Source: JBDRLU01 sp043812795 | GTDB lineage: Bacteria; Chloroflexota; Dehalococcoidia; Dehalococcoidales; UBA2162 | Assembly (NCBI GenBank): GCA_043812795.1 | Contig: JBDRLU010000058.1 | Location: 1-28,231, forward strand | DNA length: 28,231 bases | Reading direction: 5' to 3' | Shown: in pieces, positions 15,167-22,677 of the stretch | How positions within the stretch are numbered: position 1 is the stretch's first letter | Layout of the letters: each line of letters opens with the position of its first letter | Made by a program: the position numbers and the translations under genes | The notes under the pieces: generated by a model | Told to the model about the DNA's origin: nothing | Databases searched by the model: none | The model's input: only the letters and a program-made list of their open reading frames with translations

Positions 15167-15202
15167 CTTGTCCGTTTGTGAGAACTTGTCCGTTTATAAG
15201 AA
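15167..15202 (+). repeat. Two tandem 18-bp repeats upstream of remA
   Basis: Adjacent near-identical units, each beginning CTTGTCCGTTT, at 15167-15184 and 15185-15202; they differ at two positions (GTGAGAA against ATAAGAA). They end directly at the remA ribosome site, so they lie in the untranslated leader or operator region. Confidence 0.6.
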
Positions 15203-15213
15203 AAGGAGAATAG

Positions 15214-15522
15214 GTGAGCATAGAATTAGTTCATGTTGGTTTCAACAATATCATCGCGATGAATCGGGTGATTGCCATTGCGTCACCGAACTCGGCCCCG
15301 ATGAAACGTACCATCCACGAAGGCAGGGATAAAGGGTTGTTGATTGACATGACCAACGGCCGCCGGACCAAGGCAGTGATTATCACTGATAACGGGCATA
15401 TTATTCTGGCCGCAGTGACCCCGGAGACCATCACCGGCCGGTTGCAGGCGAGCCGGATTGAAGGCTCAGTGTCCGAAGGCGCGGTGATAAGGCTTGAGCA
15501 GAGTGGTGAGAAAAAAGCATAA
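15214..15522 (+). CDS. remA: RemA-like DUF370 regulatory protein
   Basis: 102 residues from GTG 15214, behind AAAAGGAG. Contains the whole DUF370 core: ELVHVGFNNIIAMNRVIAIA, SPNSAPMKRTIHEGRDKGLL, IDMTNGRRTKAVIITDNGHI. In Bacillus subtilis RemA is a DNA-binding activator of matrix and osmoprotection genes; homologues occur widely next to gmk, as here, often without a known regulon. The last 20 residues (EGSVSEGAVIRLEQSGEKKA) go beyond the usual ending. The gene overlaps the gmk start region by up to 29 bases. Confidence 0.92.
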   Translation: MSIELVHVGFNNIIAMNRVIAIASPNSAPMKRTIHEGRDKGLLIDMTNGRRTKAVIITDNGHIILAAVTPETITGRLQASRIEGSVSEGAVIRLEQSGEKKA

Positions 15523-16141
15523 CCAAGGCCAATATCGCGATAACCCGTCACCAAAGCCGCTCTTCCTTGTCCTTTCCGGCCCTTCCGGTGTGGGCAAGGA
15601 CACGATTCTGGCCCGGATGAAAGAATTAGGTTTGCCCCTGAGCTTCATTACGACGGTAACGACGCGTCAACGCCGCCCTACCGAAAGAAACGCCGTGGAC
15701 TACCGTTTCGTTTCCACCGAACGGTTCCAGGAAATGCTCGCCGAAAACGAACTACTGGAATGGGCCAAAGTTTACGGCAATTACTATGGTGTCCCCAAAC
15801 AGGCAGTGAAGCAGGCCCTTGAGAAGGGCCGGGATGCTATTGTCAGGGTTGACGTGCAGGGGGCCGCCAGTATTAAAAAAATACTCCCCCAGGCCGTATT
15901 TATCTTTATTATGCCGCCATCAGTGGAAGAATCATCCGCCAGGCTCAAGGCGCGCTCCACAGAGACAGTGGCTGATTTGGACCTGCGTTTGAAGACTGCC
16001 CGGGAAGAAATCGCTCAACTCCCGCTTTTCGACTACATAGTCGTCAGCCGGTCGGGTGAAATCGACCGCGCCGTGGTGGATATTCAGACAATCATCACCG
16101 CCGAGAAGTGCCGCGTCGTCCAGCGAGAGATTTCCCTCTAG
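15494..16141 (+). CDS. gmk: Guanylate kinase
   Basis: Phosphorylates GMP to GDP with ATP, an essential step of nucleotide supply. 215 residues if TTG 15494 is the start; GTG at 15503 or 15506 are equally possible and none has a strong ribosome site, so translation may be coupled to remA. P-loop LSGPSGVGKDT is near residues 28-38, the GMP-binding segment TTVTTRQRRPTERNAVDYRF near 53-72, and ARMKELGLPLSF, LLEWAKVYGNYYGVP and VDVQGAASIKK follow in family order. Its stop lies one base from the stop of the convergent pit gene, with no terminator between. Confidence 0.97.
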   Translation: MSRVVRKKHNQGQYRDNPSPKPLFLVLSGPSGVGKDTILARMKELGLPLSFITTVTTRQRRPTERNAVDYRFVSTERFQEMLAENELLEWAKVYGNYYGVPKQAVKQALEKGRDAIVRVDVQGAASIKKILPQAVFIFIMPPSVEESSARLKARSTETVADLDLRLKTAREEIAQLPLFDYIVVSRSGEIDRAVVDIQTIITAEKCRVVQREISL

Positions 16142-16142
16142 A

Positions 16143-17138
16143 CTACCAAACTAAGTTCAGCAGCCGGGTAAACAGGTAGCCTAGCACAGCACAAACGGGG
16201 AAGGTCACTATCCATGTAGTCACGATACTACCGGCTACCCCCCAACGTACTGCGGAAAATCGTCTGGTCGCACCTACTCCCATGATAGCTGTCCCTATGG
16301 TGTGAGTTGTGCTTAATGGAATTCCCAGGAAGGAAGCCACAAGGATTGAAAGCGCGGCCGAACTTTCCGCGGCAAAACCGTGTACCGGCTCAAGCTTAGT
16401 GACCTTGAAACCCATGGTGCGGATGATACGCCACCCGCCAACGGCGGTGCCCAATCCCATGATCGAACCACTGAGTAACATGACCCATAATGGAATCGTG
16501 AACTGAGTCGTGGCTCCACCCAGCATTAGAGCTAAAGCAAAGACTCCCATAAACTTCTGTCCGTCATTACTCCCGTGGCTGAAAGCCATGAAGGCGGCCG
16601 ATATTATTTGAAGTCGGCCGAAGATATTACGGACCAATGACGGACTGGTTCTACGCAATACCCAATAAAGGCCTGTCATTACCGTCATACTCAGGAAAAA
16701 ACCAAGAAAGGTGGAAAAGCCTAAGCCAATTAGTACTTTTCGCCACCCCTCCCAGAGCAAGACGGAAGGGCCGGCGACAGCCAAACCGGCTCCGGTAAGC
16801 CCGGCGATAAGCTCGTGGCTCTCGCTGGTGGGTATGCCATAACGCCAGGCAATTGTGCTCCAGGCAATAATGGTCAGTGTGGTAGCGGCTATCATTTGCA
16901 AGCTAACAACCTCCGGTTTGACAATGCCGGTGCCGATGGTAGTGGCCACGGCGGTACCAGTTACCAGTGCTCCTGCGATATTGAGCACAGCCGCCATGGC
17001 TAGTGCTTGAGTAGGGGAAAGTACACGTGTTGAAATTACTGTGGCGATGGCGTTGGGGGCATCCGTCCAGCCATTGACAAACACTGCTGCCGTAGCTAGC
17101 AATAAAGCTACTATTAGTAGTAAGTTACCGTCAAGCAT
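16143..17138 (-). CDS. pit: PiT-family inorganic phosphate transporter
   Basis: 331 residues, about ten membrane segments. Low-affinity phosphate (or metal-phosphate) permease driven by an ion gradient. Both halves carry the duplicated PiT signature: NGWTDAPNAIATVISTRVLS near the N-terminus (about 22-41) and AFSHGSNDGQKFMG (about 191-204) in the second half; GIPTSESHELIAGLTGAG and GIPLSTTHTIGTAIMGVGA are the paired P-[ST]-[ST]-x-[ST]-H-type re-entrant loops. The start ATG 17138 lies inside the end of the DUF47 gene (8-base overlap), so the two are one unit. No Pho-box is evident. Confidence 0.95.
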   Translation of the reverse strand: MLDGNLLLIVALLLATAAVFVNGWTDAPNAIATVISTRVLSPTQALAMAAVLNIAGALVTGTAVATTIGTGIVKPEVVSLQMIAATTLTIIAWSTIAWRYGIPTSESHELIAGLTGAGLAVAGPSVLLWEGWRKVLIGLGFSTFLGFFLSMTVMTGLYWVLRRTSPSLVRNIFGRLQIISAAFMAFSHGSNDGQKFMGVFALALMLGGATTQFTIPLWVMLLSGSIMGLGTAVGGWRIIRTMGFKVTKLEPVHGFAAESSAALSILVASFLGIPLSTTHTIGTAIMGVGATRRFSAVRWGVAGSIVTTWIVTFPVCAVLGYLFTRLLNLVW

Positions 17139-17760
17139 TCTTAAGGGCTACTCCTTCGAGAACGTTGGCTACGTCCTCGCACCGGTCAGTAGCGCTTTCC
17201 ATATGGTTGTAAATCTCTCGCCACTTGATGATGGCGGCGATATCCTGGGTATTTTCGAACAGCTCCCCCATGGCGGCGCGGTATATCCGGTCGGCAACGT
17301 TCTCCAGCCGGTTTATCTCTACGCATCGTTCGAGCATTTGTTTGGAATCCGAGGGACGCCTTAAATGAGGTATTGCCTTTTCCACCTCAATGACCGATTG
17401 GACGATGGTATCAGCGAGCTCTTTGGCCCGCAGGGTCGGGCGTTCTACTTTGTAGAGAAGGATAGCATCAGCGGCGGCTTCAATAAAGTCAACGATATCA
17501 TCCATGCTGTGTCCGAGGGAAACGATATCCTCACGGTCGAGAGGAGTGACAAAAGTGCGGTTCAATCGCTCGATACCTTGATGGGTGAGGGAATCACCTT
17601 CGTGTTCCAGCTCGGTGATTTCTTTTACTCTAATCTCAATCTGGTCCCAGTTATAAACCAGTTCCTTTAATTTCTGGGCGGCATTTACCACATTACGGGC
17701 GCTTTTCTCAAAGAGGTCAAAGAATTTTTCCTCTCGTGGAATCAAATTAAGTCTGGGCAA
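17131..17760 (-). CDS. DUF47 / PhoU-like accessory protein of the phosphate transporter
   Basis: 209 residues from TTG 17760, chosen because AAAGGAGGG lies about 7 nt upstream and PRLNLIPREEKFFDLFEKSA is the usual DUF47 N-terminus; an upstream ATG (17820) would add 20 unrelated residues. All-helical protein with repeated acidic motifs: ELEHEGDSLTHQG and later ENVADRIYRAAMGEL with DRCEDVANVLEGV, resembling the E/DxxxD metal-binding motifs of PhoU. Family members are encoded beside pit and modulate its activity. Overlaps pit by 8 bases. The 254 bases upstream hold no further gene. Confidence 0.93.
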   Translation of the reverse strand: MPRLNLIPREEKFFDLFEKSARNVVNAAQKLKELVYNWDQIEIRVKEITELEHEGDSLTHQGIERLNRTFVTPLDREDIVSLGHSMDDIVDFIEAAADAILLYKVERPTLRAKELADTIVQSVIEVEKAIPHLRRPSDSKQMLERCVEINRLENVADRIYRAAMGELFENTQDIAAIIKWREIYNHMESATDRCEDVANVLEGVALKNA

Positions 17761-18014
17761 TGTTTTCCCTCCTTTGCTTGAGAGATACGTCTCAACTCTT
17801 TTTCGAGGTCTAGAGGTCAAAAACTCTCAATTTCCCCTGTCAAGTTTAGGGGAGACGCTGAAGATTGTCAAGCTGAATTTAGCCTGGTTTCAAGCTAAAA
17901 TGTTACCGGACTTGATGGTAAAGCAAACAGTTGAAGAAGCTATCTGCTTATCTTAAGCAGGGGACACTTTGCGTTCTCTAGTTGGTTAGCTGACCTACAC
18001 AGAATTTCCGGCTT

Positions 18015-18884
18015 TCAGTGCATTGTCTCGCCGCCGTCGAAGTTAAGTGCCTGGCCGGTGAAATACTCGGCCTGGGGCGAGGCCAGCCATAGCACCAAAT
18101 TCACCACTTCATCGGTCGTGGCTGGCCGGGCCAGGGGTGGTATCTTCCCTCTACCGGCATATAGCCCGGCATAAGCTTTTTCGATAGCTTCTTCTTCGCT
18201 CAGTCCTTCCTCCTGTATGTACTGCCAAATCAGCGCTCCTCGGCTTCCCCAGCTAACGACGAAGCCAGGACAAATGCCATTCGCCGTTATCTTATATTTG
18301 CCCAGTTCAAGAGCCAGGACTTCCGTCAAGCCGTTCAAGCCGAATTTTGTGGCACAATAGTCGGCTCGGCCCTGGGTAGGCCGCTTGGCTGCGGCGGACA
18401 ACATGTTGATGATGCGCCCGCCTTCGCCACGCCGAATCATCTGGGGCACCACGGCCTTACAGATGAGAAAAGGAGCAGTCAGGTTGACGGCTACGGTCCG
18501 GTTCCATATCTCTTCCGTCATGTTCACGATGTCAGGCGCACCGGTGTCCCGGGCAATTATCCCGGCATTATTCACCAGTATATCTATTTTGCCGAACTCT
18601 TCCAGTGCCCTGGCAACCATCCCGGTGATTTCCTTACTTTTCGTCAGGTCGGCATGGATGGTCAGGCCACGGCGTCCCAGAGCTTGGATTTCTTCGACCA
18701 GACTCTCCAGACCGCGCCAGCCAACATACCTGTCCCACGCGTCGAACTGCTCGGGCGGGATGTAAATATCGCTGACAGCTACGTCGGCGCCCTCCCGGGC
18801 CAGCCCCCGGGCGATACTGGCACCCAGTCCCCGGCGTCGCGATGCTCCCGTAACCAGAGCCACTTTCCCACCTAAATCGTACAT
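18015..18884 (-). CDS. Short-chain dehydrogenase/reductase (SDR)
   Basis: 289 residues from ATG 18884, with a very strong GGGGGGAGGAG site. Classical SDR: cofactor loop TGASRRRGLG (about 13-22), NNAG (about 106-109), catalytic serine in INMLSAAAKRP and the YxxxK in YCATK (about 178-182), C-terminal GQALNFDGGE. An insertion after the second strand (DIYIPPEQFDAWDRYVGWRG, about 39-58) is longer than in typical FabG-like enzymes, and the loop near GSRGALIWQYIQEEGLSEEE is also long, suggesting a specific substrate pocket. Preference for NAD is suggested by the acidic residue in VSDIY. Last gene of a minus-strand run after thpR; the substrate is unknown. Confidence 0.9.
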   Translation of the reverse strand: MYDLGGKVALVTGASRRRGLGASIARGLAREGADVAVSDIYIPPEQFDAWDRYVGWRGLESLVEEIQALGRRGLTIHADLTKSKEITGMVARALEEFGKIDILVNNAGIIARDTGAPDIVNMTEEIWNRTVAVNLTAPFLICKAVVPQMIRRGEGGRIINMLSAAAKRPTQGRADYCATKFGLNGLTEVLALELGKYKITANGICPGFVVSWGSRGALIWQYIQEEGLSEEEAIEKAYAGLYAGRGKIPPLARPATTDEVVNLVLWLASPQAEYFTGQALNFDGGETMH

Positions 18885-18953
18885 TCTCCTCCCCCCTTTT
18901 TGCCCTATTGGGTCAACGAGCCGCAGTTGTTCTTTAATTACCTAAGTCTCTTT

Positions 18954-19526
18954 TTATTTTAGCCTGACCTCACCGACACGAGTGTAGATAGCGCCTTCAC
19001 GTGTTAACTGGCTACGCATCAGGCTGAGAGCCACCACGTTAATGATGCCACCTTCAAATTTAGTTCCGGTAACTACCCTGCCCAGAGCTTGTCGTTCGGC
19101 CGGGGAAGCATCGTTACGCAGCCGGGCAATAGTAAGGTGAGGGGTAAAAGAGCGTTCTTCTACAGCAAAACCAAGCTGGGCCAGGTTCGCTTCAAGCTGC
19201 TGCTGAAGTCGGCTCAGTTTGTCCAATTCACCACTCAGCCCGACCCAGACTACCTGCACCCGGTTCAGATTGGGAAAGACGCCAGTATCTTTGACCTCAA
19301 GACGGAAGGCGGGTATATCTTGAGCGGCTTCCTCCATAGCGAGGAGGACTTCCTCTACCTTACCTGCATCGATATTACCGAGGAACTTCAGTGTTAGATG
19401 AATGCCGGCAGGGCCAACCCATTTTATCCAAGACTGGTTCCTTTTCAACTGTCTCTGCAACTGGGTGAGCTTTTCTTTAACTTCCCCGGGCAATTCGATG
19501 GCAATGAAAGACCGGATTTGTTCCAT
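18954..19526 (-). CDS. thpR: RNA 2',3'-cyclic phosphodiesterase (LigT/ThpR family)
   Basis: 190 residues from ATG 19526, preceded by AGGGAT and lying one base after the stop (TAA) of the amidohydrolase gene; an ATG 42 bases further up lacks support. Both catalytic HxTx motifs are present: HLTLKFLGNID (about 43-53) and HLTIARLRND (about 130-139), and the N-terminus IRSFIAIELPGEVKEKL is typical. The 2H phosphoesterase opens 2',3'-cyclic phosphates on RNA ends or ligates tRNA halves in vitro; its physiological role is uncertain in most bacteria. The middle gene of an amidohydrolase-thpR-SDR set. Confidence 0.93.
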   Translation of the reverse strand: MEQIRSFIAIELPGEVKEKLTQLQRQLKRNQSWIKWVGPAGIHLTLKFLGNIDAGKVEEVLLAMEEAAQDIPAFRLEVKDTGVFPNLNRVQVVWVGLSGELDKLSRLQQQLEANLAQLGFAVEERSFTPHLTIARLRNDASPAERQALGRVVTGTKFEGGIINVVALSLMRSQLTREGAIYTRVGEVRLK

Positions 19527-19527
19527 G

Positions 19528-20385
19528 TTAATCCCTGCCTTGGTCAAGCCCGAGTAACCGGCGGGCATTGCCCGATAAGATAAGGGTCTTTGTCTCTTCA
19601 GGTAAATCCAGGGAGTCTATCTCTTTGAGCAGACGATGGGGTGGGAGCAGAGGATAGTCAGTGCCAAAAAGAATCTTTTCCGGGCCAACAATTTGGGCAA
19701 CGTGCTGATATATCCGCGGGCGATAAAGAAAAGGCGATGCGGCCGTATCAAAATAGACGTTATTCAGAGCTTGCTTTACTTCAGGCATCAGCGCGTAGAA
19801 AGGCAGGCCACCACCCCAGTGAGCACAGACCAACTGTAAGTCAGGGAACCCGGTAATGAGGGGATATAGTACCTCCGGGGTCAGGTTGCCCTTACCCGCA
19901 TACTGATGGCCTACCGGCTCGGAGGCATGGGTCAACAAAATTAAATTATGCTCGATGATAGCTTCGATAAAGGGCTTCATTATTTTATCATTAGCCGGGG
20001 CACGTAACAAAGCCGGGTCGAACCTCATTTCCCCGATTCCCCTCATACCCCCTCGCGCACAGCGTTCAATTTCAACTATAGCCGCATCGGGTGACCCCAC
20101 CGGGACAGATCCGAACCCGACAAGTCGTCCGGGATAGCGAGTCATTGACTCCATAATATAGTCGTTAGTTTCGATACACAGTTCGCTGGTACCCCAGCTA
20201 ATATTGAGCGCCACCGAGATACCCACTCCTTCCTTGTCCATGCCGGCAACAAGCTCTTCAGCCGTAGCCATTTTGGGGTTGGGCGACGAATACAATTGAG
20301 CGAAGCCGGGGTCAAGCTCAGCATAATGGCCGGGGTCTTTCTTTACCCGAGGCGAAAAGATATGAGTATGGAAGTCGATAATCAC
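19528..20385 (-). CDS. Amidohydrolase-family (TIM-barrel, amidohydro-rel) protein
   Basis: 285 residues from GTG 20385. This start gives VIIDFHTHIFSP, the standard N-terminus with the HxH metal pair; a TTG 39 bases upstream would place codons inside the promoter. Further motifs: GSVPVGSPDAAIVEIERC, GMRGIGEMRF, LLTHASEPVGHQY, VCAHWGGGLPF (metal/active-site His) and FGTDYPLLPPHR (catalytic Asp). This PF04909-like pattern is shared by metal-dependent hydrolases and decarboxylases of 2-amino-3-carboxymuconate-semialdehyde type; the substrate cannot be assigned. First gene of the minus-strand set; the message seems leaderless. Confidence 0.88.
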   Translation of the reverse strand: MIIDFHTHIFSPRVKKDPGHYAELDPGFAQLYSSPNPKMATAEELVAGMDKEGVGISVALNISWGTSELCIETNDYIMESMTRYPGRLVGFGSVPVGSPDAAIVEIERCARGGMRGIGEMRFDPALLRAPANDKIMKPFIEAIIEHNLILLTHASEPVGHQYAGKGNLTPEVLYPLITGFPDLQLVCAHWGGGLPFYALMPEVKQALNNVYFDTAASPFLYRPRIYQHVAQIVGPEKILFGTDYPLLPPHRLLKEIDSLDLPEETKTLILSGNARRLLGLDQGRD

Positions 20386-20391
20386 GCCGAA

Positions 20392-20421
20392 ATTATAGCA
20401 GGATGTCTTGACTATCTTCAA
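20392..20421 (-). promoter_or_regulatory. Promoter with TATAAT six bases before a GTG start (leaderless)
   Basis: On the minus strand TTGAAG (20416-20421) and a perfect TATAAT (20392-20397) have an 18-nt spacer. Only 6 nt separate the -10 box from the GTG of the amidohydrolase gene, so transcription should begin at or next to the start codon, and no ribosome site is present. Confidence 0.6.
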
Positions 20422-20560
20422 CAACTGTTTGTAGATGCCTTAATCGAAAGTAATCGTGAGGTTTAGCGTAAAATAGAGATTGCGAAAAAGAATACGAAAG
20501 ACTAGCTAGGTGTATTCGCCCTAGATTACCTCTATTCGCTGTAGATGGTTATATGGTGAG

Positions 20561-20590
20561 TTGCGGTTAGTGCTTTGCCTGCGCTAATAT
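20561..20590 (+). promoter_or_regulatory. groESL promoter
   Basis: TTGCGG (20561-20566) and TAATAT (20585-20590), spacer 18 nt, placed just before the CIRCE operator so that the operator covers the expected transcription start. Confidence 0.55.
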
Positions 20591-20596
20591 AGCTAT

Positions 20597-20623
20597 TTAG
20601 CACTATCGTTGGGAGAGTGCTAA
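20597..20623 (+). promoter_or_regulatory. CIRCE operator (HrcA binding site)
   Basis: TTAGCACTA, nine bases, GAGTGCTAA: the known CIRCE consensus is TTAGCACTC-N9-GAGTGCTAA, so there is a single mismatch. HrcA bound here represses the chaperonin operon until heat shock. hrcA itself is not in the window. Confidence 0.95.
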
Positions 20624-20651
20624 ATAATTGACTCGAGGAAGGAGGACAATA

Positions 20652-20948
20652 ATGGCGGTTAATTTACAGCCGTTAGCCGACCGGCTGGTCGTGAAACCTA
20701 TCGCCCGTGAAGAGGTAACCAAAGGCGGTATTGTGCTGCCGGACACGGCCAAGGAAAAGCCCCAGGAAGGTGAGGTTTTAGCAGTTGGTCCAGGTCGATT
20801 ATCCGAAGATGGGAAACGGATACCCATGGACATTAAAGTAGGTGACATCGTGGTTTACGCGAGATATGGTGGAGTCGAGTATAAAGTCGAGAGTGAAGAG
20901 CTGATGATTCTGCGCGAAAGCGATGTCCTGGCCAAAAAGACGAAATAA
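20652..20948 (+). CDS. groES: Co-chaperonin GroES
   Basis: 98 residues from ATG 20652, with GGAAGGAGG upstream; a TTG at 20628 in frame lies before this site and is not used. The lid of the GroEL folding chamber. LQPLADRLVVKPIAREEVTKGGIVLPDTAKEKP includes the mobile loop that binds GroEL (about 17-33), followed by GEVLAVGPGR and GDIVVYARYGGVEYKVESEELMILRESDVLA. Standard length. Cotranscribed with groEL across 34 bases that contain a small CACATT/AATGTG hairpin. Confidence 0.97.
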   Translation: MAVNLQPLADRLVVKPIAREEVTKGGIVLPDTAKEKPQEGEVLAVGPGRLSEDGKRIPMDIKVGDIVVYARYGGVEYKVESEELMILRESDVLAKKTK

Positions 20949-20982
20949 GTAATCACATTTATTAATGTGAGGAGGATAACAA

Positions 20983-22605
20983 ATGGCGAAACAGATAATT
21001 TTCGGTGAAGATGTCAGACACTCCCTGAAAAAAGGGATTGATACTTTATTCGATGCCGTGAAAGTGACCCTCGGTCCCCGGGGACACTGTGTAGCTCTTG
21101 AGAAGAAGTGGGGGGCGCCCTCGGTTATTGACGACGGCGTGACCATTGCCAAAGACATCGAGCTGCCCGACCCCTTCGAGAATATGGGGGTACAGATGGT
21201 GAAAGAGGCGGCCAGTAAGACCAATGATGCTTGCGGTGATGGCACCACGACTTCGACCGTGCTGGCCCATGCCATCGTTTCCGGCGGATTCAAAAATGTC
21301 GCCGCCGGTGCGGAAACACTGGCGCTGAAGAGAGGCCTTGAGAAAGCAACACAGGCTATTGTGGAAGAACTCAAGCGGGTGTCCACCGAGGTCAAGGGTA
21401 AGGAACAGATTGCTCAGGTGGCCACGATTACGGCCAAAGACAAAGAGATCGGCGGCCTGATTGCCGAGGTAATGGAAAAAGTCGGCAAGGACGGCGTGAT
21501 TACGGTCGAGGAGTCCAAGGGACTGAAATACGAGACGGAGTACGTCGAAGGCATGCAGTTCGACCGGGGTTACATCAGCGCTTATTTCATTACCAATGCC
21601 GAAAAGATGGAAGCCGTACTCGAGGACCCCTATATTCTCATCACCGATAAGAAAATATCGGCAGTCTCCGAGCTGTTACCATCTCTCGAGAAGATGCTGC
21701 AAGTATCGAAGAATTTACTCATTATTGCCGAGGATGTCGAGGGGGAAGCCCTGGCGACACTGGTGGTCAATAAGCTGCGTGGCACCCTTAATGTCATCGC
21801 CGTCAAGGCACCCGGCTTTGGCGACCGGCGTAAGGCAATGCTGGAAGATATTGCCACTCTTACCGGCGGCCGTGTCATCTCGGAAGAGGTTGGCCGCAAG
21901 CTGGACTCGGTAACCGTCGAAGACCTGGGCCGGGCGCGACGGGTAACCGTGGATAAGGATAACACTACTGTTGTCGAGGGTAAAGGCTCCGACGAGGAAA
22001 TCAAGGGCAGAATCAAGCAAATCAGAGCCCAAATCGAGGAGACTACCTCCGATTACGACCGTGAGAAACTCCAGGAAAGACTGGCCAAGCTCTCGGGCGG
22101 CGTCGCGGTGATTAAGGTAGGAGCAGCCACCGAAGTTGAACTCAAGGAAAGAAAACATCGTGTCGAGGACGCTTTATCGGCGACCCGTGCTGCTGTTGAG
22201 GAAGGTATTCTGCCCGGCGGCGGTGTTGGTTTACTGAATGCGTTACCCGTACTGGACAAGCTCGAAGTTAACGGTGATGATGAAGCTACCGGCGTGGATA
22301 TCGTCCGCAAAGCAGTAGAGGAGCCAATTCGCTGGATTGCTATCAATGCCGGTCACGACGGGTCGGTTATCATGGATACAGTCAAGAAGAGCAAACCGGG
22401 CGTTGGTTACGACGCTGAGGCAGATAGTTATGGCGATATGATTAAGAAAGGCATCGTTGACCCGACGAAAGTCGTCAGGTCGGCCCTGCAAAATGCCGCC
22501 AGCATTGCTGGCATGGTTCTGATCACTGAATCGCTGGTGGCTGATATTCCAGAGAAAGAAAAGGCACCGGCGATGCCTCCTGGTGGAGGGATGGGAGAAT
22601 ACTAA
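20983..22605 (+). CDS. groEL: Chaperonin GroEL (Hsp60)
   Basis: 540 residues, start ATG 20983 behind GAGGAGGA. ATP-driven folding chamber with GroES. The N-terminal AKQIIFGEDVRHSLKKGIDT, nucleotide site GDGTTTSTVLAHAI (about 86-99), apical domain YISAYFITNAEKMEAVLEDP, intermediate segment KLSGGVAVIKVGAATEVELK, and GGGVGLLNALP (about 412-422) are all intact. The C-terminus ends PPGGGMGEY, a shortened version of the flexible GGM tail. Heat-shock control by the CIRCE upstream of groES; a strong terminator follows. Confidence 0.98.
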   Translation: MAKQIIFGEDVRHSLKKGIDTLFDAVKVTLGPRGHCVALEKKWGAPSVIDDGVTIAKDIELPDPFENMGVQMVKEAASKTNDACGDGTTTSTVLAHAIVSGGFKNVAAGAETLALKRGLEKATQAIVEELKRVSTEVKGKEQIAQVATITAKDKEIGGLIAEVMEKVGKDGVITVEESKGLKYETEYVEGMQFDRGYISAYFITNAEKMEAVLEDPYILITDKKISAVSELLPSLEKMLQVSKNLLIIAEDVEGEALATLVVNKLRGTLNVIAVKAPGFGDRRKAMLEDIATLTGGRVISEEVGRKLDSVTVEDLGRARRVTVDKDNTTVVEGKGSDEEIKGRIKQIRAQIEETTSDYDREKLQERLAKLSGGVAVIKVGAATEVELKERKHRVEDALSATRAAVEEGILPGGGVGLLNALPVLDKLEVNGDDEATGVDIVRKAVEEPIRWIAINAGHDGSVIMDTVKKSKPGVGYDAEADSYGDMIKKGIVDPTKVVRSALQNAASIAGMVLITESLVADIPEKEKAPAMPPGGGMGEY

Positions 22606-22629
22606 GCCCTGTACCCGGATAGGCAAATG

Positions 22630-22664
22630 AAAAGAGCCGCAGTCATTGACTGCGGCTCTTTTTT
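22630..22664. terminator. Bidirectional intrinsic terminator
   Basis: A perfect 13-bp stem of AGAGCCGCAGTCA with TGACTGCGGCTCT, flanked by A-runs on the left and T-runs on the right, so it works for groESL on the plus strand and for the convergent M16 peptidase gene on the minus strand. Confidence 0.93.
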
Positions 22665-22677
22665 ACTCATCAACTAT

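Noticed and set aside
15231..15554. 107-codon minus-strand ORF over remA/gmk
   Set aside because: Mirror frame of the well-supported remA gene.
17774..17956. 60-codon ORF upstream of the DUF47 gene
   Set aside because: It overlaps the DUF47 ribosome site on the opposite strand and has no ribosome site or recognisable content.
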